Origin: Candidatus Levybacteria bacterium CG2_30_37_29
GTDB taxonomy: Bacteria > Patescibacteriota > Microgenomatia > Levybacterales > GWA1-39-11
Assembly: GCA_001873215.1 (NCBI GenBank)
Contig: MNYS01000010.1
Span: forward strand, 1-42,450
Length of the DNA stretch: 42,450 nt
Reading direction: 5' to 3'
The position numbers and the translations under genes were made by a program. Below the pieces are notes generated by a model. It was given only the letters and a program-made list of their open reading frames with translations. It had not been told where the DNA came from and made no database searches. Every line of letters starts with the position of its first letter. The first letter of the stretch is position 1. Shown here piece by piece: positions 26,336 to 34,791 of this stretch.

Positions 26336-28311
26336 AAAACATGGCGTAAGTATTTTATCTTATCCCGCAGGAGCGCTGCGGTTTCAAAATCAAGGCTTTT
26401 TGCAGCCTCAATCATCTCTTTTCTCAATTTTTTAATAACTTTCTCCCGCTCGTCCGGTAAAAGAACTTCCTTTTCCATAAGAGGTTTTATGTCTTCTAAA
26501 ACGTCCACTTTCTCAACAAGCCTGGCACGTATTATTTTTTCAACAGATTTTGGAGTTATACCATGCTTTTTGTTATAGGAAAGCTGGTGATTTCTTCGCC
26601 TGTCAACTTCTTTTATTGCCTCACTCATAGAACCGGTTATGCTATCCGCATACAAAAGCACTCTTGAGTCTACTCTTCTTGCTCCCCTACCCATTATTTG
26701 AATAAGTGACGTTTTGCTTCTCAAAAAGCCTTCTTTATCAGCATCCAAAATTGCAACAAGGGAAACCTCAGGAAGGTCCAGTCCTTCTCGCAATAAATTT
26801 ATTCCGACTAAAACGTCATAAGTTCCGTCCCGTAACTGATCTAATATGTCTTGTCTATCAAGTGTTTGTACTTCTGAATGAAGATAGGTTACTTTAATTC
26901 CGCGTTCCTCGAGGTAAACAGATAAGTCTTCTGCCATTCTTTTTGTTAACGTTGTAACCAGCACTCTTTCTTTCTTTTTAATAACACGTTCTATTTCGGA
27001 AATTAAATCATTTATTTGTCCTTCGCTTGGACGTACGATTATTTCCGGATCCACAACCCCGGTCGGCCTAATAAGCTGTTCTGCGATATTTTCTGAACCG
27101 GCAAGACTTGTCTCATATTCGTTTGGTGTAGCACTTGCAAAAATAGTACTATCTATTCTTTCAAGAAATTCGCTATACATAAGAGGTCTATTATCAAAAG
27201 CAGAGGGAAGACGAAAGCCGTAGTCAACAAGAGTTTTCTTTCTTGCTCGGTCACCATTATACATTCCTCTTATTTGAGGAATTGTAATATGCGACTCGTC
27301 AATTACAACAAGCCAGTCGTCTGATACAGATCTAAAATACTCCAATAAAGAAAATGGGGCTTCACCCGGCGCTCGTCCGTCAAAATACCGTGAGTAATTT
27401 TCAATACCGTTTACATAGCCGAGTTCCTTAATCATTTTTAGGTCATATTCTGTTCTTTGAGAAAGCCTTTGTGCCTCAAGAAGTTTTCCTTCTAATCTTA
27501 ACTCGGTAAGTCTTTGGGCCAAATCGTGCCTTATTTGAACGAATACACTTTCATAACTTGCAGGGTCGGTTATATAGTGTTTTGCGGGGTAAATTGTTAT
27601 AGAATCAACATTTTTAATAAACTCTCCGGTTAAAGGATCCAAAACTTCTATTTTTAGAATAGTATCATCTTCCAAAATAAATCTTACGATAAAATCATCA
27701 TACGAAGGATACAATTCTATTACCTCACCTTTTGCTCTAAAAGATCCGCGCTTAAAATTATAATCATTTCGGACATACATCAAATCAAGAAACCTTTCCA
27801 TTAAATGTTTTCTTTCAATTTTCTGTTGTTTTGAAAGAGTAAAAACAATTTTTTTGTATTCTGCAGGCGACCCTAAATTATAAATACAGGAAACAGACGC
27901 GACAACGATAGTATCGGGACGGGTCAAAATATTTGTCGTTGCGGCAAGTCTAAGCTTGTCAATTTCCTCATTTATTTCCGTTTCTTTTGCAATGTACGTA
28001 TCCGTTGTCGGCATGTAAGCTTCAGGCTGGTAGTAATCGTAATATGAAACAAAATAAGAAACGGCATTTTCAGGAAAAAAGTCTCTGAATTCCTGGTATA
28101 GCTGAGCTGCAAGAGTTTTATTATGGGAAATTATAAGAGTGGGTTTTTGAATTTTTTGAATAACATTTGACATTGTAAATGTTTTACCGCTGCCGGTTAC
28201 TCCAAGAAGTACTTGAGATTTTTCGCCTGTCAAAAATCCCTTTGTCAATTTTTCTATTGCGTAAGGCTGATCACCCGTTGGTTTGAATTTTGGTTTGAGC
28301 TTGAATTTCAC
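26332..28311 (-). CDS. uvrB: Excinuclease ABC subunit B
   Basis: QVLLGVTGSGKTFT, YYDYYQPEAY beta-hairpin, DESH, NLLREGLDLPEVSLV, QIMGRGAR, C-terminal UVR motif. Confidence 0.98.
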   Translation of the reverse strand: MKFKLKPKFKPTGDQPYAIEKLTKGFLTGEKSQVLLGVTGSGKTFTMSNVIQKIQKPTLIISHNKTLAAQLYQEFRDFFPENAVSYFVSYYDYYQPEAYMPTTDTYIAKETEINEEIDKLRLAATTNILTRPDTIVVASVSCIYNLGSPAEYKKIVFTLSKQQKIERKHLMERFLDLMYVRNDYNFKRGSFRAKGEVIELYPSYDDFIVRFILEDDTILKIEVLDPLTGEFIKNVDSITIYPAKHYITDPASYESVFVQIRHDLAQRLTELRLEGKLLEAQRLSQRTEYDLKMIKELGYVNGIENYSRYFDGRAPGEAPFSLLEYFRSVSDDWLVVIDESHITIPQIRGMYNGDRARKKTLVDYGFRLPSAFDNRPLMYSEFLERIDSTIFASATPNEYETSLAGSENIAEQLIRPTGVVDPEIIVRPSEGQINDLISEIERVIKKKERVLVTTLTKRMAEDLSVYLEERGIKVTYLHSEVQTLDRQDILDQLRDGTYDVLVGINLLREGLDLPEVSLVAILDADKEGFLRSKTSLIQIMGRGARRVDSRVLLYADSITGSMSEAIKEVDRRRNHQLSYNKKHGITPKSVEKIIRARLVEKVDVLEDIKPLMEKEVLLPDEREKVIKKLRKEMIEAAKSLDFETAALLRDKIKYLRHVF

Positions 28312-28318
28312 AGGTCTT

Positions 28319-28327
28319 ATTTTAACA
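28319..28327 (-). promoter_or_regulatory. Extended -10 TGTTAAAAT, 7 nt before the uvrB GTG
   Basis: Minus-strand TGTTAAAATAAGACCTGTG. Confidence 0.45.
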
Positions 28328-28490
28328 CAATAGGATTTTTATTCGTTCTTCAAGAAAACATCTTCTATGAGGAAACTCTCGCTTTAAAGTTTGAGAAGAT
28401 GCTATATTGTTTGTACCAGTTTGTCTATCTTGACAACTTCGGATAATTTTCGTATAAATTTAGTATAAATTATTTATAGATTAATTAAAA

Positions 28491-28522
28491 CTAAACCCTA
28501 ATAACTAATATCTAAACCCTAA
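28491..28522 (+). promoter_or_regulatory. Direct repeat CTAAACCCTAA x2, 21-bp period, upstream of lexA
   Basis: Copies at 28491-28501 and 28512-28522; ATG at 28529. Confidence 0.5.
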
Positions 28523-28528
28523 ATAAAA

Positions 28529-29188
28529 ATGACTGCCGTTTTATACAGAAAAGAAAGAGAACTCCTAACATTTATTCTTCAATTTCAAGAACAACATGGA
28601 TATTCCCCTACTCTTCGTGAGATGGCTGATGCAACAGGCAGACGGAGTGTTTCAACAATCCATGCCATCATAAGAACTCTTGTTGATAAGGGGTATATGC
28701 AAAAAGTTGAAGGAAATACAAGAACTCTAAAGGTTTTGAAAAAGGAAAATATTGATTCTATTCTCGGAACAACCACAAGGGCTCTAGGTCCAAGCATAGC
28801 GCTTCCGCTTTTCGGATATATTGCAGCAGGAAAACCTCTTGAACCCCATGTTGATCCCGAAGCAACATTTGCTGTCGCATCAAGTATGATTTCAGGGAAA
28901 AAACCGTCATACGTATTGCAGGTAAAAGGAAGCTCTATGATTGAAGATGGAATTTTGGACGGTGACTTTGTAGTGATTGAAAAAACCGAGACGGCAAATA
29001 ACGGAGATATTGTTGTGGCCTTGGTTGATGAAAATCTCGCGACCTTAAAACGTTTTTATAAAGAAGACGATAAAGTTGTTCTAAGACCTGCCAACCGGGA
29101 TATGGACCCTATTTACCCAAGGTCTATAAAAATACAGGGAATTGCCGTATCTCTTGTCCGGAGATTTAACTTCTCCTCTACTTCTTAA
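28529..29188 (+). CDS. lexA: LexA repressor
   Basis: ELLTFILQFQEQHGYSPTLREMADATG HTH; cleavage-site region LFGYIAAGKPL; GSSMIEDGI catalytic Ser; LATLKRF catalytic Lys. Confidence 0.96.
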   Translation: MTAVLYRKERELLTFILQFQEQHGYSPTLREMADATGRRSVSTIHAIIRTLVDKGYMQKVEGNTRTLKVLKKENIDSILGTTTRALGPSIALPLFGYIAAGKPLEPHVDPEATFAVASSMISGKKPSYVLQVKGSSMIEDGILDGDFVVIEKTETANNGDIVVALVDENLATLKRFYKEDDKVVLRPANRDMDPIYPRSIKIQGIAVSLVRRFNFSSTS

Positions 29189-29807
29189 ATAATTTTTTTC
29201 TTAGACTAAGATGTTTTTCAATATACACAACAACAGCCAAAATTATTAATCCTGCAATTATAAACTCAAACTTTCTGTAATACGGCTCAAGAGAATTCCA
29301 GTTTTCTCCTAAAACAAATCCGATATACGTCAAAAATATTGACCAAATAAGACATCCAAAAGTTGTATATACAATAAATTTTTTCAAATTCATTTCAAAC
29401 ATACCTGCAGGAAGAGAAATTACTGTACGCACAGCAGGTAATAAGCGTGAGATAAAAATTATTTTGTCTCCGTATTTTTCAAACCACTTTCTTGCGCGGT
29501 TATATTCATGTTCTGAAAGTAAGACAAATTTACCATATTTCTTAATAATTCCAAGAAGTACAGTTTCCTCCAGAACGTAACCTATGTAATAAGCAGCCAG
29601 AGAGCCGGCAACATTTGCGAGTGTACCTACGATAACAATTAAAGTAAAAGATAGCTGTCCTTTTGAAGCAAGAAACCCGGCAAATGGCATTGTAATTTCT
29701 GAAGGAATCGGAATAAGAGCAGACTCAAGCGCCATAAGAATGAATATTCCAACATAACCCGTAGAGCTAATTAGTTGTATAATGTAGTGTCCTAAAACTT
29801 CAATCAT
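29178..29807 (-). CDS. DedA-family (SNARE-associated) membrane protein
   Basis: ALESALIPIPSEITMPFAGFLA...GSLAAYYIGY...FISRLLPAVRTVISLPAGMFEMN. Confidence 0.94.
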   Translation of the reverse strand: MIEVLGHYIIQLISSTGYVGIFILMALESALIPIPSEITMPFAGFLASKGQLSFTLIVIVGTLANVAGSLAAYYIGYVLEETVLLGIIKKYGKFVLLSEHEYNRARKWFEKYGDKIIFISRLLPAVRTVISLPAGMFEMNLKKFIVYTTFGCLIWSIFLTYIGFVLGENWNSLEPYYRKFEFIIAGLIILAVVVYIEKHLSLRKKLFKK

Positions 29808-29886
29808 AAAACAAAATGAGTAAAATTGTCATATCGTTAAATAGCATAATTATTCAAGCTATTTAGCTATTCTGAGTATTTATATT

Positions 29887-30585
29887 ATGTCACTTTACAT
29901 TGTATCAACGCCTATTGGTAATTTGCAAGACATTACTTTGCGCGCAATTGAAATTTTAAAAAGCTCGGATCTAATTCTGTGCGAAGATACCAGAGTTACA
30001 GGTGGACTTTTGTATCATTTAGGAATTAAAAAAGAAATGCAGGTAATAAATGATTCAAATGAAGAAACTAAGATTTATGAAATGTTAAAATATCTCCAAA
30101 ACGGTAAAAATATAGCGCTTGTTTCAGATGCAGGTACTCCTCTTATTTCAGATCCGGGATTTAAACTTATCCGCGAAGCTATCAAAAAAAATATTAAAAT
30201 TGTTCCAATTCCGGGTCCAAGCTCTATTACAACAGCTCTTTGCACAGCCGGTGTTCCAACGGATAAATTTTTATATTTAGGATTTTTACCTGATTCTTAT
30301 GAAAAGAAAAAGAATACACTTCTGCGCCTGAATGATTCTCTTACATCTTTGTCTTCTAACAAACTTTCTCCAACCGTAATTTTCTTTGAATCTCCACACA
30401 GATTATTAAAAACCTTGGATGCGCTCCAAGAGGTTTTTGGAGACATAGAAATTGTTGTCGCACGTGAATTAACCAAAATATACGAAGAATTTTTAAGAGA
30501 TAAATTATCTTTGTTAAAATTACATTTTGAAAAAAGTTTACCTAAAGGAGAATTTGTTATTCTTATTAATTCAAAAACAAACTAA
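29887..30585 (+). CDS. rsmI: 16S rRNA (cytidine(1402)-2'-O)-methyltransferase RsmI
   Basis: LYIVSTPIGNLQDITLRAIEIL, CEDTRVTGGLL, LVSDAGTPLISDPGFKLI, PIPGPSSITTAL, FFESPHRLLKTL. Confidence 0.97.
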   Translation: MSLYIVSTPIGNLQDITLRAIEILKSSDLILCEDTRVTGGLLYHLGIKKEMQVINDSNEETKIYEMLKYLQNGKNIALVSDAGTPLISDPGFKLIREAIKKNIKIVPIPGPSSITTALCTAGVPTDKFLYLGFLPDSYEKKKNTLLRLNDSLTSLSSNKLSPTVIFFESPHRLLKTLDALQEVFGDIEIVVARELTKIYEEFLRDKLSLLKLHFEKSLPKGEFVILINSKTN

Positions 30586-31838
30586 ATTTGTTTTAATTCT
30601 GCCTCAATTTCCGTAAGCCTGTTATATTTGAGCACGCGTTCATGAACAGGTGCGCCAAACTTTACATAGTCTGCGCCTACTCCGACTGCAAAATCAGCAA
30701 TAAAATCATCCATTGTTTCACCGCTTCTTTGAGATACAACAATTTTTAAGTTCTTAAATTTTGCCATCTCCACAACCGCCAGAGTCTCTGTAACCGTTCC
30801 TGCTTGATTAGGTTTTATAACCATACCGTTTATAACATTGTTATCTAAAGCAAGCTGAAGCCTGTATGGATTTGTTGTTGTTATATCGTCTCCTATTATT
30901 AAAGTTTTTGAAGAAAGAGCATTATATATTTTTTTCCAACCCTCCCAGTCATCTTCCGCAAAAGGATCTTCTATATAAATAAGTGAGTATTCATTAAAAA
31001 TATTTGTATAATATTCAACCAAATCATCTTGATTGTAAGGCGTTGGCCGGTCCAAAAGTCTATACTCTTTTCCATCCAGAAAAAAATGCGCGGCCGCATC
31101 AACTCCCAGAAATACGTCAAACGAAAATTTATATCCCGATTGATCAATAGCCTGCTTTAAAAGATTCAAAGCTTCTATATTTGAACTGGTGACCGGAGAG
31201 AAACCGCCTTCATCTGCGTTTAAAGTTGAAAGATTTCTATCACGCAAAAGCGTCCTAAGCGATGAGTATACGGCGCTGGCAATTTCAAGGCTTTCTGAAT
31301 AAGTTTTTGCCGACGCAGGAACAAGTAAAAATTCTTGAAAATTTATGCTGCCTTGTGCATGTTTTCCGCCTTCAATAATGTTAAACATTGGTGTAGGAAT
31401 TTTTGCAGGTTTATCATTAAGGCCCAAAAATTGACGGATATATACTGACAAAGGAAGAAGAGAACTTTTTGCTCCTGCTTTTGCAACAGCCTGAGAAACA
31501 GAAAGAATAGCATTTGCCCCAAGTCTTCCTTTATTTTGAGTCCCGTCAAGCTCAATCATTAATTTATCGATTTTTTGCTGGTCGGTACAATCCATACCTA
31601 CAATTTTTGGGGCAATAATTGTTTGTACGTTTAAAACGGCATTTTTAACTCCAAGACCACCGAATCTTTTTGTGTCACCGTCTCGTAATTGTGAAGCCTC
31701 ATATACGCCTTTTGTTGCCCCGTTTGGTACCGATGATTTTGCCCAGACACCATCACTTAATATAATTGTTGTTTCAATTGTAGGATTGCCCCTTGAATCA
31801 AGTATTTCCTCGGCAAGTACTTGTTTTATCTTTGCCAT
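30582..31838 (-). CDS. eno: Enolase
   Basis: EILDSRGNPTIETTI, GANAILSVSQAVAKA, SINFQEFLLVP, DEGGFSP, YIEDPFAEDDWEGW, IGDDITTTNP, KPNQAGTVTE, SQRSGET. Confidence 0.98.
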   Translation of the reverse strand: MAKIKQVLAEEILDSRGNPTIETTIILSDGVWAKSSVPNGATKGVYEASQLRDGDTKRFGGLGVKNAVLNVQTIIAPKIVGMDCTDQQKIDKLMIELDGTQNKGRLGANAILSVSQAVAKAGAKSSLLPLSVYIRQFLGLNDKPAKIPTPMFNIIEGGKHAQGSINFQEFLLVPASAKTYSESLEIASAVYSSLRTLLRDRNLSTLNADEGGFSPVTSSNIEALNLLKQAIDQSGYKFSFDVFLGVDAAAHFFLDGKEYRLLDRPTPYNQDDLVEYYTNIFNEYSLIYIEDPFAEDDWEGWKKIYNALSSKTLIIGDDITTTNPYRLQLALDNNVINGMVIKPNQAGTVTETLAVVEMAKFKNLKIVVSQRSGETMDDFIADFAVGVGADYVKFGAPVHERVLKYNRLTEIEAELKQI

Positions 31839-31842
31839 AATT

Positions 31843-33300
31843 TTAGACTAAAATGCTTCCTGTTAATATTGAGCCTGTAGTTCCGTCAAGTGTCACAATT
31901 GTATCTTTACCGAGATAAAATTGATTTTGAGCATCTATTCCTATAGCAACTGTGGGAACACCAAGATTTTTAACTCTTATAACTGATGCAAGCCTATCGT
32001 TGTATTTTTTAAGGATTAGACCACTTGCCCTCTTTACTTCAGGTAGATAATTATCAATAGAAAGTGAAGTTACAACAATGTGTCCTCTTTTGATTTGAAA
32101 AAAATCCGCTGGATTATTAACATAGACAATTTTTCCTATTCCAATTCCCGGAAATACTGCAATTATGTCTTTTGACTCACTAAAATTTTCTTCAACGTAT
32201 GGCGTATATTCATATCTTGCCTTAACATATATTTTATCCACCTTCGCAGAAAACCGAGAGCGTAAGCTCGCGGATGAATGTGAAGAAATTTCTGCTTCGG
32301 CGGATTCCACTCCGCCGTGCAGAGTGGAGAAGATATCGCGGGTGTTAACCCGCGGATCTTCATCTTTAACGCAAACCCACTCAATTACTTGAGGGAAATA
32401 ATATTTTTTTTCAGCCTTTTCCGTTAATGTAGCCAAATATAGTATCAATCCGTCACTAATTTTTTGATTTTGTGAATATTTTTTTTCTACTTTTGATTTT
32501 ACAAAAACACCTTTTTTATATATATGCATTTCTTCCTGCCGAACTATTTTTTTTTCTACAATACCACCTTTATTTTTCAAAACTGTGTATGTGTCATAAT
32601 CAAAACCCGTTTCTAAATACCCAAAGCCTGCTGCTATAAATACATTTTCCTTATCCAAGGTTTTGGATGAGCCTGAAGCTAATACGTCAAGTACGTTTGT
32701 TATAACTACTGAACAATTCTCACAAGCCTCAATAAATCCGTTTTTATATCTTTCTATCAAGGCAGAAGGGATATAGCAATATGACCAAATTTTTCTTAAT
32801 GCATCCATTACAACAGCGTCCCCTTTGAAAATTTCTGCTGTTTTGCAGTATCTTTCGTTTAAAAAGCATTGCATGTTAGATTGTTGTATTAGAACGTATG
32901 AGTTTTTTCCAACAGACTCGTAAAAAGAAAATATTTGATCTGACAATTCACGAGGAACTTTTGATTTTTGGATAAGTTTTTGAATATGCGATGAAACCTG
33001 AAGAATAGATGCCTGATTATCAAAATTTATACTTCCTAAAAGGTGATTGATTTTCTTTTTTAGATTTCCCTCCTGCAAAAAAAGTTCGTATGCGTTTGAC
33101 GTTACGACAAAACCCGGAATAATAGGAAATCCGTTATGAGACATCCCTCCAATAGAAGCCGCTCTTTCTCCTGCATATGCAATGTCGTCATTCTCAACAT
33201 CATTTAAAGACACCACAAAATCATGTGATCTGATCATACTATTATTTTGGACAAAATCTGAGGAAAAAGCAAGACTTCTGTCTGAAAGAAAATTACGCAA
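31843..33300 (-). CDS. Degenerate PEP-synthase/PPDK-like protein (catalytic His and ATP-grasp motifs absent)
   Basis: GERAASIGGMSHNGFPIIPGFVVTSNAYELFL resembles PPDK_N; GHIVVTSLSIDNYLPEVKRASGLILKKYNDRLASVIRVKNLGVPTVAIG resembles the mobile domain but without the TCHAAI His motif. Confidence 0.75.
   Translation of the reverse strand: MRNFLSDRSLAFSSDFVQNNSMIRSHDFVVSLNDVENDDIAYAGERAASIGGMSHNGFPIIPGFVVTSNAYELFLQEGNLKKKINHLLGSINFDNQASILQVSSHIQKLIQKSKVPRELSDQIFSFYESVGKNSYVLIQQSNMQCFLNERYCKTAEIFKGDAVVMDALRKIWSYCYIPSALIERYKNGFIEACENCSVVITNVLDVLASGSSKTLDKENVFIAAGFGYLETGFDYDTYTVLKNKGGIVEKKIVRQEEMHIYKKGVFVKSKVEKKYSQNQKISDGLILYLATLTEKAEKKYYFPQVIEWVCVKDEDPRVNTRDIFSTLHGGVESAEAEISSHSSASLRSRFSAKVDKIYVKARYEYTPYVEENFSESKDIIAVFPGIGIGKIVYVNNPADFFQIKRGHIVVTSLSIDNYLPEVKRASGLILKKYNDRLASVIRVKNLGVPTVAIGIDAQNQFYLGKDTIVTLDGTTGSILTGSILV
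32243..32361. repeat. GC-rich multi-hairpin palindromic element inserted in frame within a CDS
   Basis: CGaGAGCgtaaGCTCgCG (32255-32272), CGGCGGattccactCCGCCG (32298-32317), alternative TTCCACTC...GAGTGGA, GAAGATatCGCGGGTgttaACCCGCGgATCTTC (32329-32361), enclosing GCAGAAA...TTTCTGC. Confidence 0.75.
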
Positions 33301-34342
33301 GCACTTTTAATTTATCCTTAAAAAAGTCAACCCAAAGATTTGTTGCGGGATTTTGTTCGTAGATAAGTCCCAAATAGAGAGTTAAAAAACTTCCGTACGC
33401 CAAAACCTGTAAAAAATCCTGGTATATATTATCGCCGTTTGCTGTAAATTCATATATATCATGATTATTTTTTTGTACGACCTCCAAAGTCAGCATCATT
33501 CTTTTTTTAATTTTGTCTGAATAATTCTTTGAGTTAAAGCTTATAAATTTCAAATTAGTAGGATTTGGAAACTGCAAACCTTCCATAAGATGGTGGTTAA
33601 GATCCGGAACCAAATAATACGCAGAAAAGGTTTTACTTGTTTCATTGAATTGATTCCTTAAAATTTGAGCGTTTCCTGCTAGGTGTTCTGCGGCAAATAT
33701 AACCGGAATTTTTCCTATAAAATTTTGGACGTCATTTTTTGCTTGATCTTTAATATCTCCAAAAATGCCTTTTAAATTCTCAATTGCTCCTGTCAAATTT
33801 TCATTGTTTAATTTTATAATTCCGACTTTTGCTAAAAGACCCATAAGACCCACTATTGTGTATCCGTTTCCAAGACGAGGCACTCCTGCAGGATTTAGTG
33901 CACCATCAAAAATATATGAAGGAATATTATTTTTTCTCGCAAAGTCTGCCAGCTCTCCCCCTTTTGTCAAAATGAGCATTTTTGCTCCTTTTTGCAGTGC
34001 CTCAAAACCACAAGACAACACTTCTTCTGTAGTTCCAGAATAAGAAGTTAAAACAACCAATGTGTTTGAATTTACAAATACTGGAAGATGATAATCAGAT
34101 ACAATTTCAACAGGATAGCCAAAATCTGCACCAAGAAGTGCTTTTGTGACAAGAGCGCCGTAAATTGATGCACCCATGCCGCAAAAAACTATGTTTGAAA
34201 CAGTCCCAAGGTCAGCAGGAAGAGATAATTCTTGAACTTGTTTCCATGCTACATCAAGTTGTTGCGGAAGCATTTCAGTCGAACCGAGAGTATTTTGCGG
34301 GTCAATTTTCTTTATAGCTTCTATATCACTGAGATCAATCAT
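33293..34342 (-). CDS. Bifunctional phosphoglucose/phosphomannose isomerase (SIS domain)
   Basis: NIVFCGMGASIYGALVTKALL...LVVLTSYSGTTEEVLSCGFEALQKGAKMLILTKGG...LNHHLMEG. Confidence 0.9.
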   Translation of the reverse strand: MIDLSDIEAIKKIDPQNTLGSTEMLPQQLDVAWKQVQELSLPADLGTVSNIVFCGMGASIYGALVTKALLGADFGYPVEIVSDYHLPVFVNSNTLVVLTSYSGTTEEVLSCGFEALQKGAKMLILTKGGELADFARKNNIPSYIFDGALNPAGVPRLGNGYTIVGLMGLLAKVGIIKLNNENLTGAIENLKGIFGDIKDQAKNDVQNFIGKIPVIFAAEHLAGNAQILRNQFNETSKTFSAYYLVPDLNHHLMEGLQFPNPTNLKFISFNSKNYSDKIKKRMMLTLEVVQKNNHDIYEFTANGDNIYQDFLQVLAYGSFLTLYLGLIYEQNPATNLWVDFFKDKLKVLA

Positions 34343-34785
34343 ATTTCTCCTCTTTCTTTTTTACGCTGTTCCGGAGTTTCATCAGGCCGCGCATAATCAT
34401 CTTCAAGCCTCCAAGTTGTTCCCATCTCAGGAGTTGAAACCTCTACAATGTCGCAATCCGTAATACCCACCAATCTGTGTCTCTGACCAATTTTACATGT
34501 GTACCCTTGACCTGCATCTAGTTCTGTTTCAATCAATTCTCCCTTTTCATTTTCCCAAACAACTTTTCCGCGACCATTAATAATAAACCAGCTTTCCTGT
34601 TTTTGATCATGCGCCTGTAAAGACAAGCGCTTTCCTGCGCTGACATGGAGAATTTTTCCCATATAAGGAATTCCTTCAGGAACCCAATGAATTTCCCATC
34701 CCCACGGTTTTTCTATTCTTCTAACATATGGAGAAGTACTGAATTTAGTTTTATCAAATTCCGGAATTTGCTTTTGACCACTCAT
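34339..34785 (-). CDS. Cupin-type mannose-6-phosphate isomerase-like protein
   Basis: RRIEKPWGWEIHWVPEGIPYMGKILHVSAGKRLSLQAHDQKQESWFIINGRGKV. Confidence 0.88.
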   Translation of the reverse strand: MSGQKQIPEFDKTKFSTSPYVRRIEKPWGWEIHWVPEGIPYMGKILHVSAGKRLSLQAHDQKQESWFIINGRGKVVWENEKGELIETELDAGQGYTCKIGQRHRLVGITDCDIVEVSTPEMGTTWRLEDDYARPDETPEQRKKERGEI

Positions 34786-34791
34786 AATAAA

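Noticed and set aside
28491-28522. CTAAACCCTAA repeats as telomere-like sequence
   Set aside because: Only two copies in a lexA promoter region; more consistent with a regulatory repeat.
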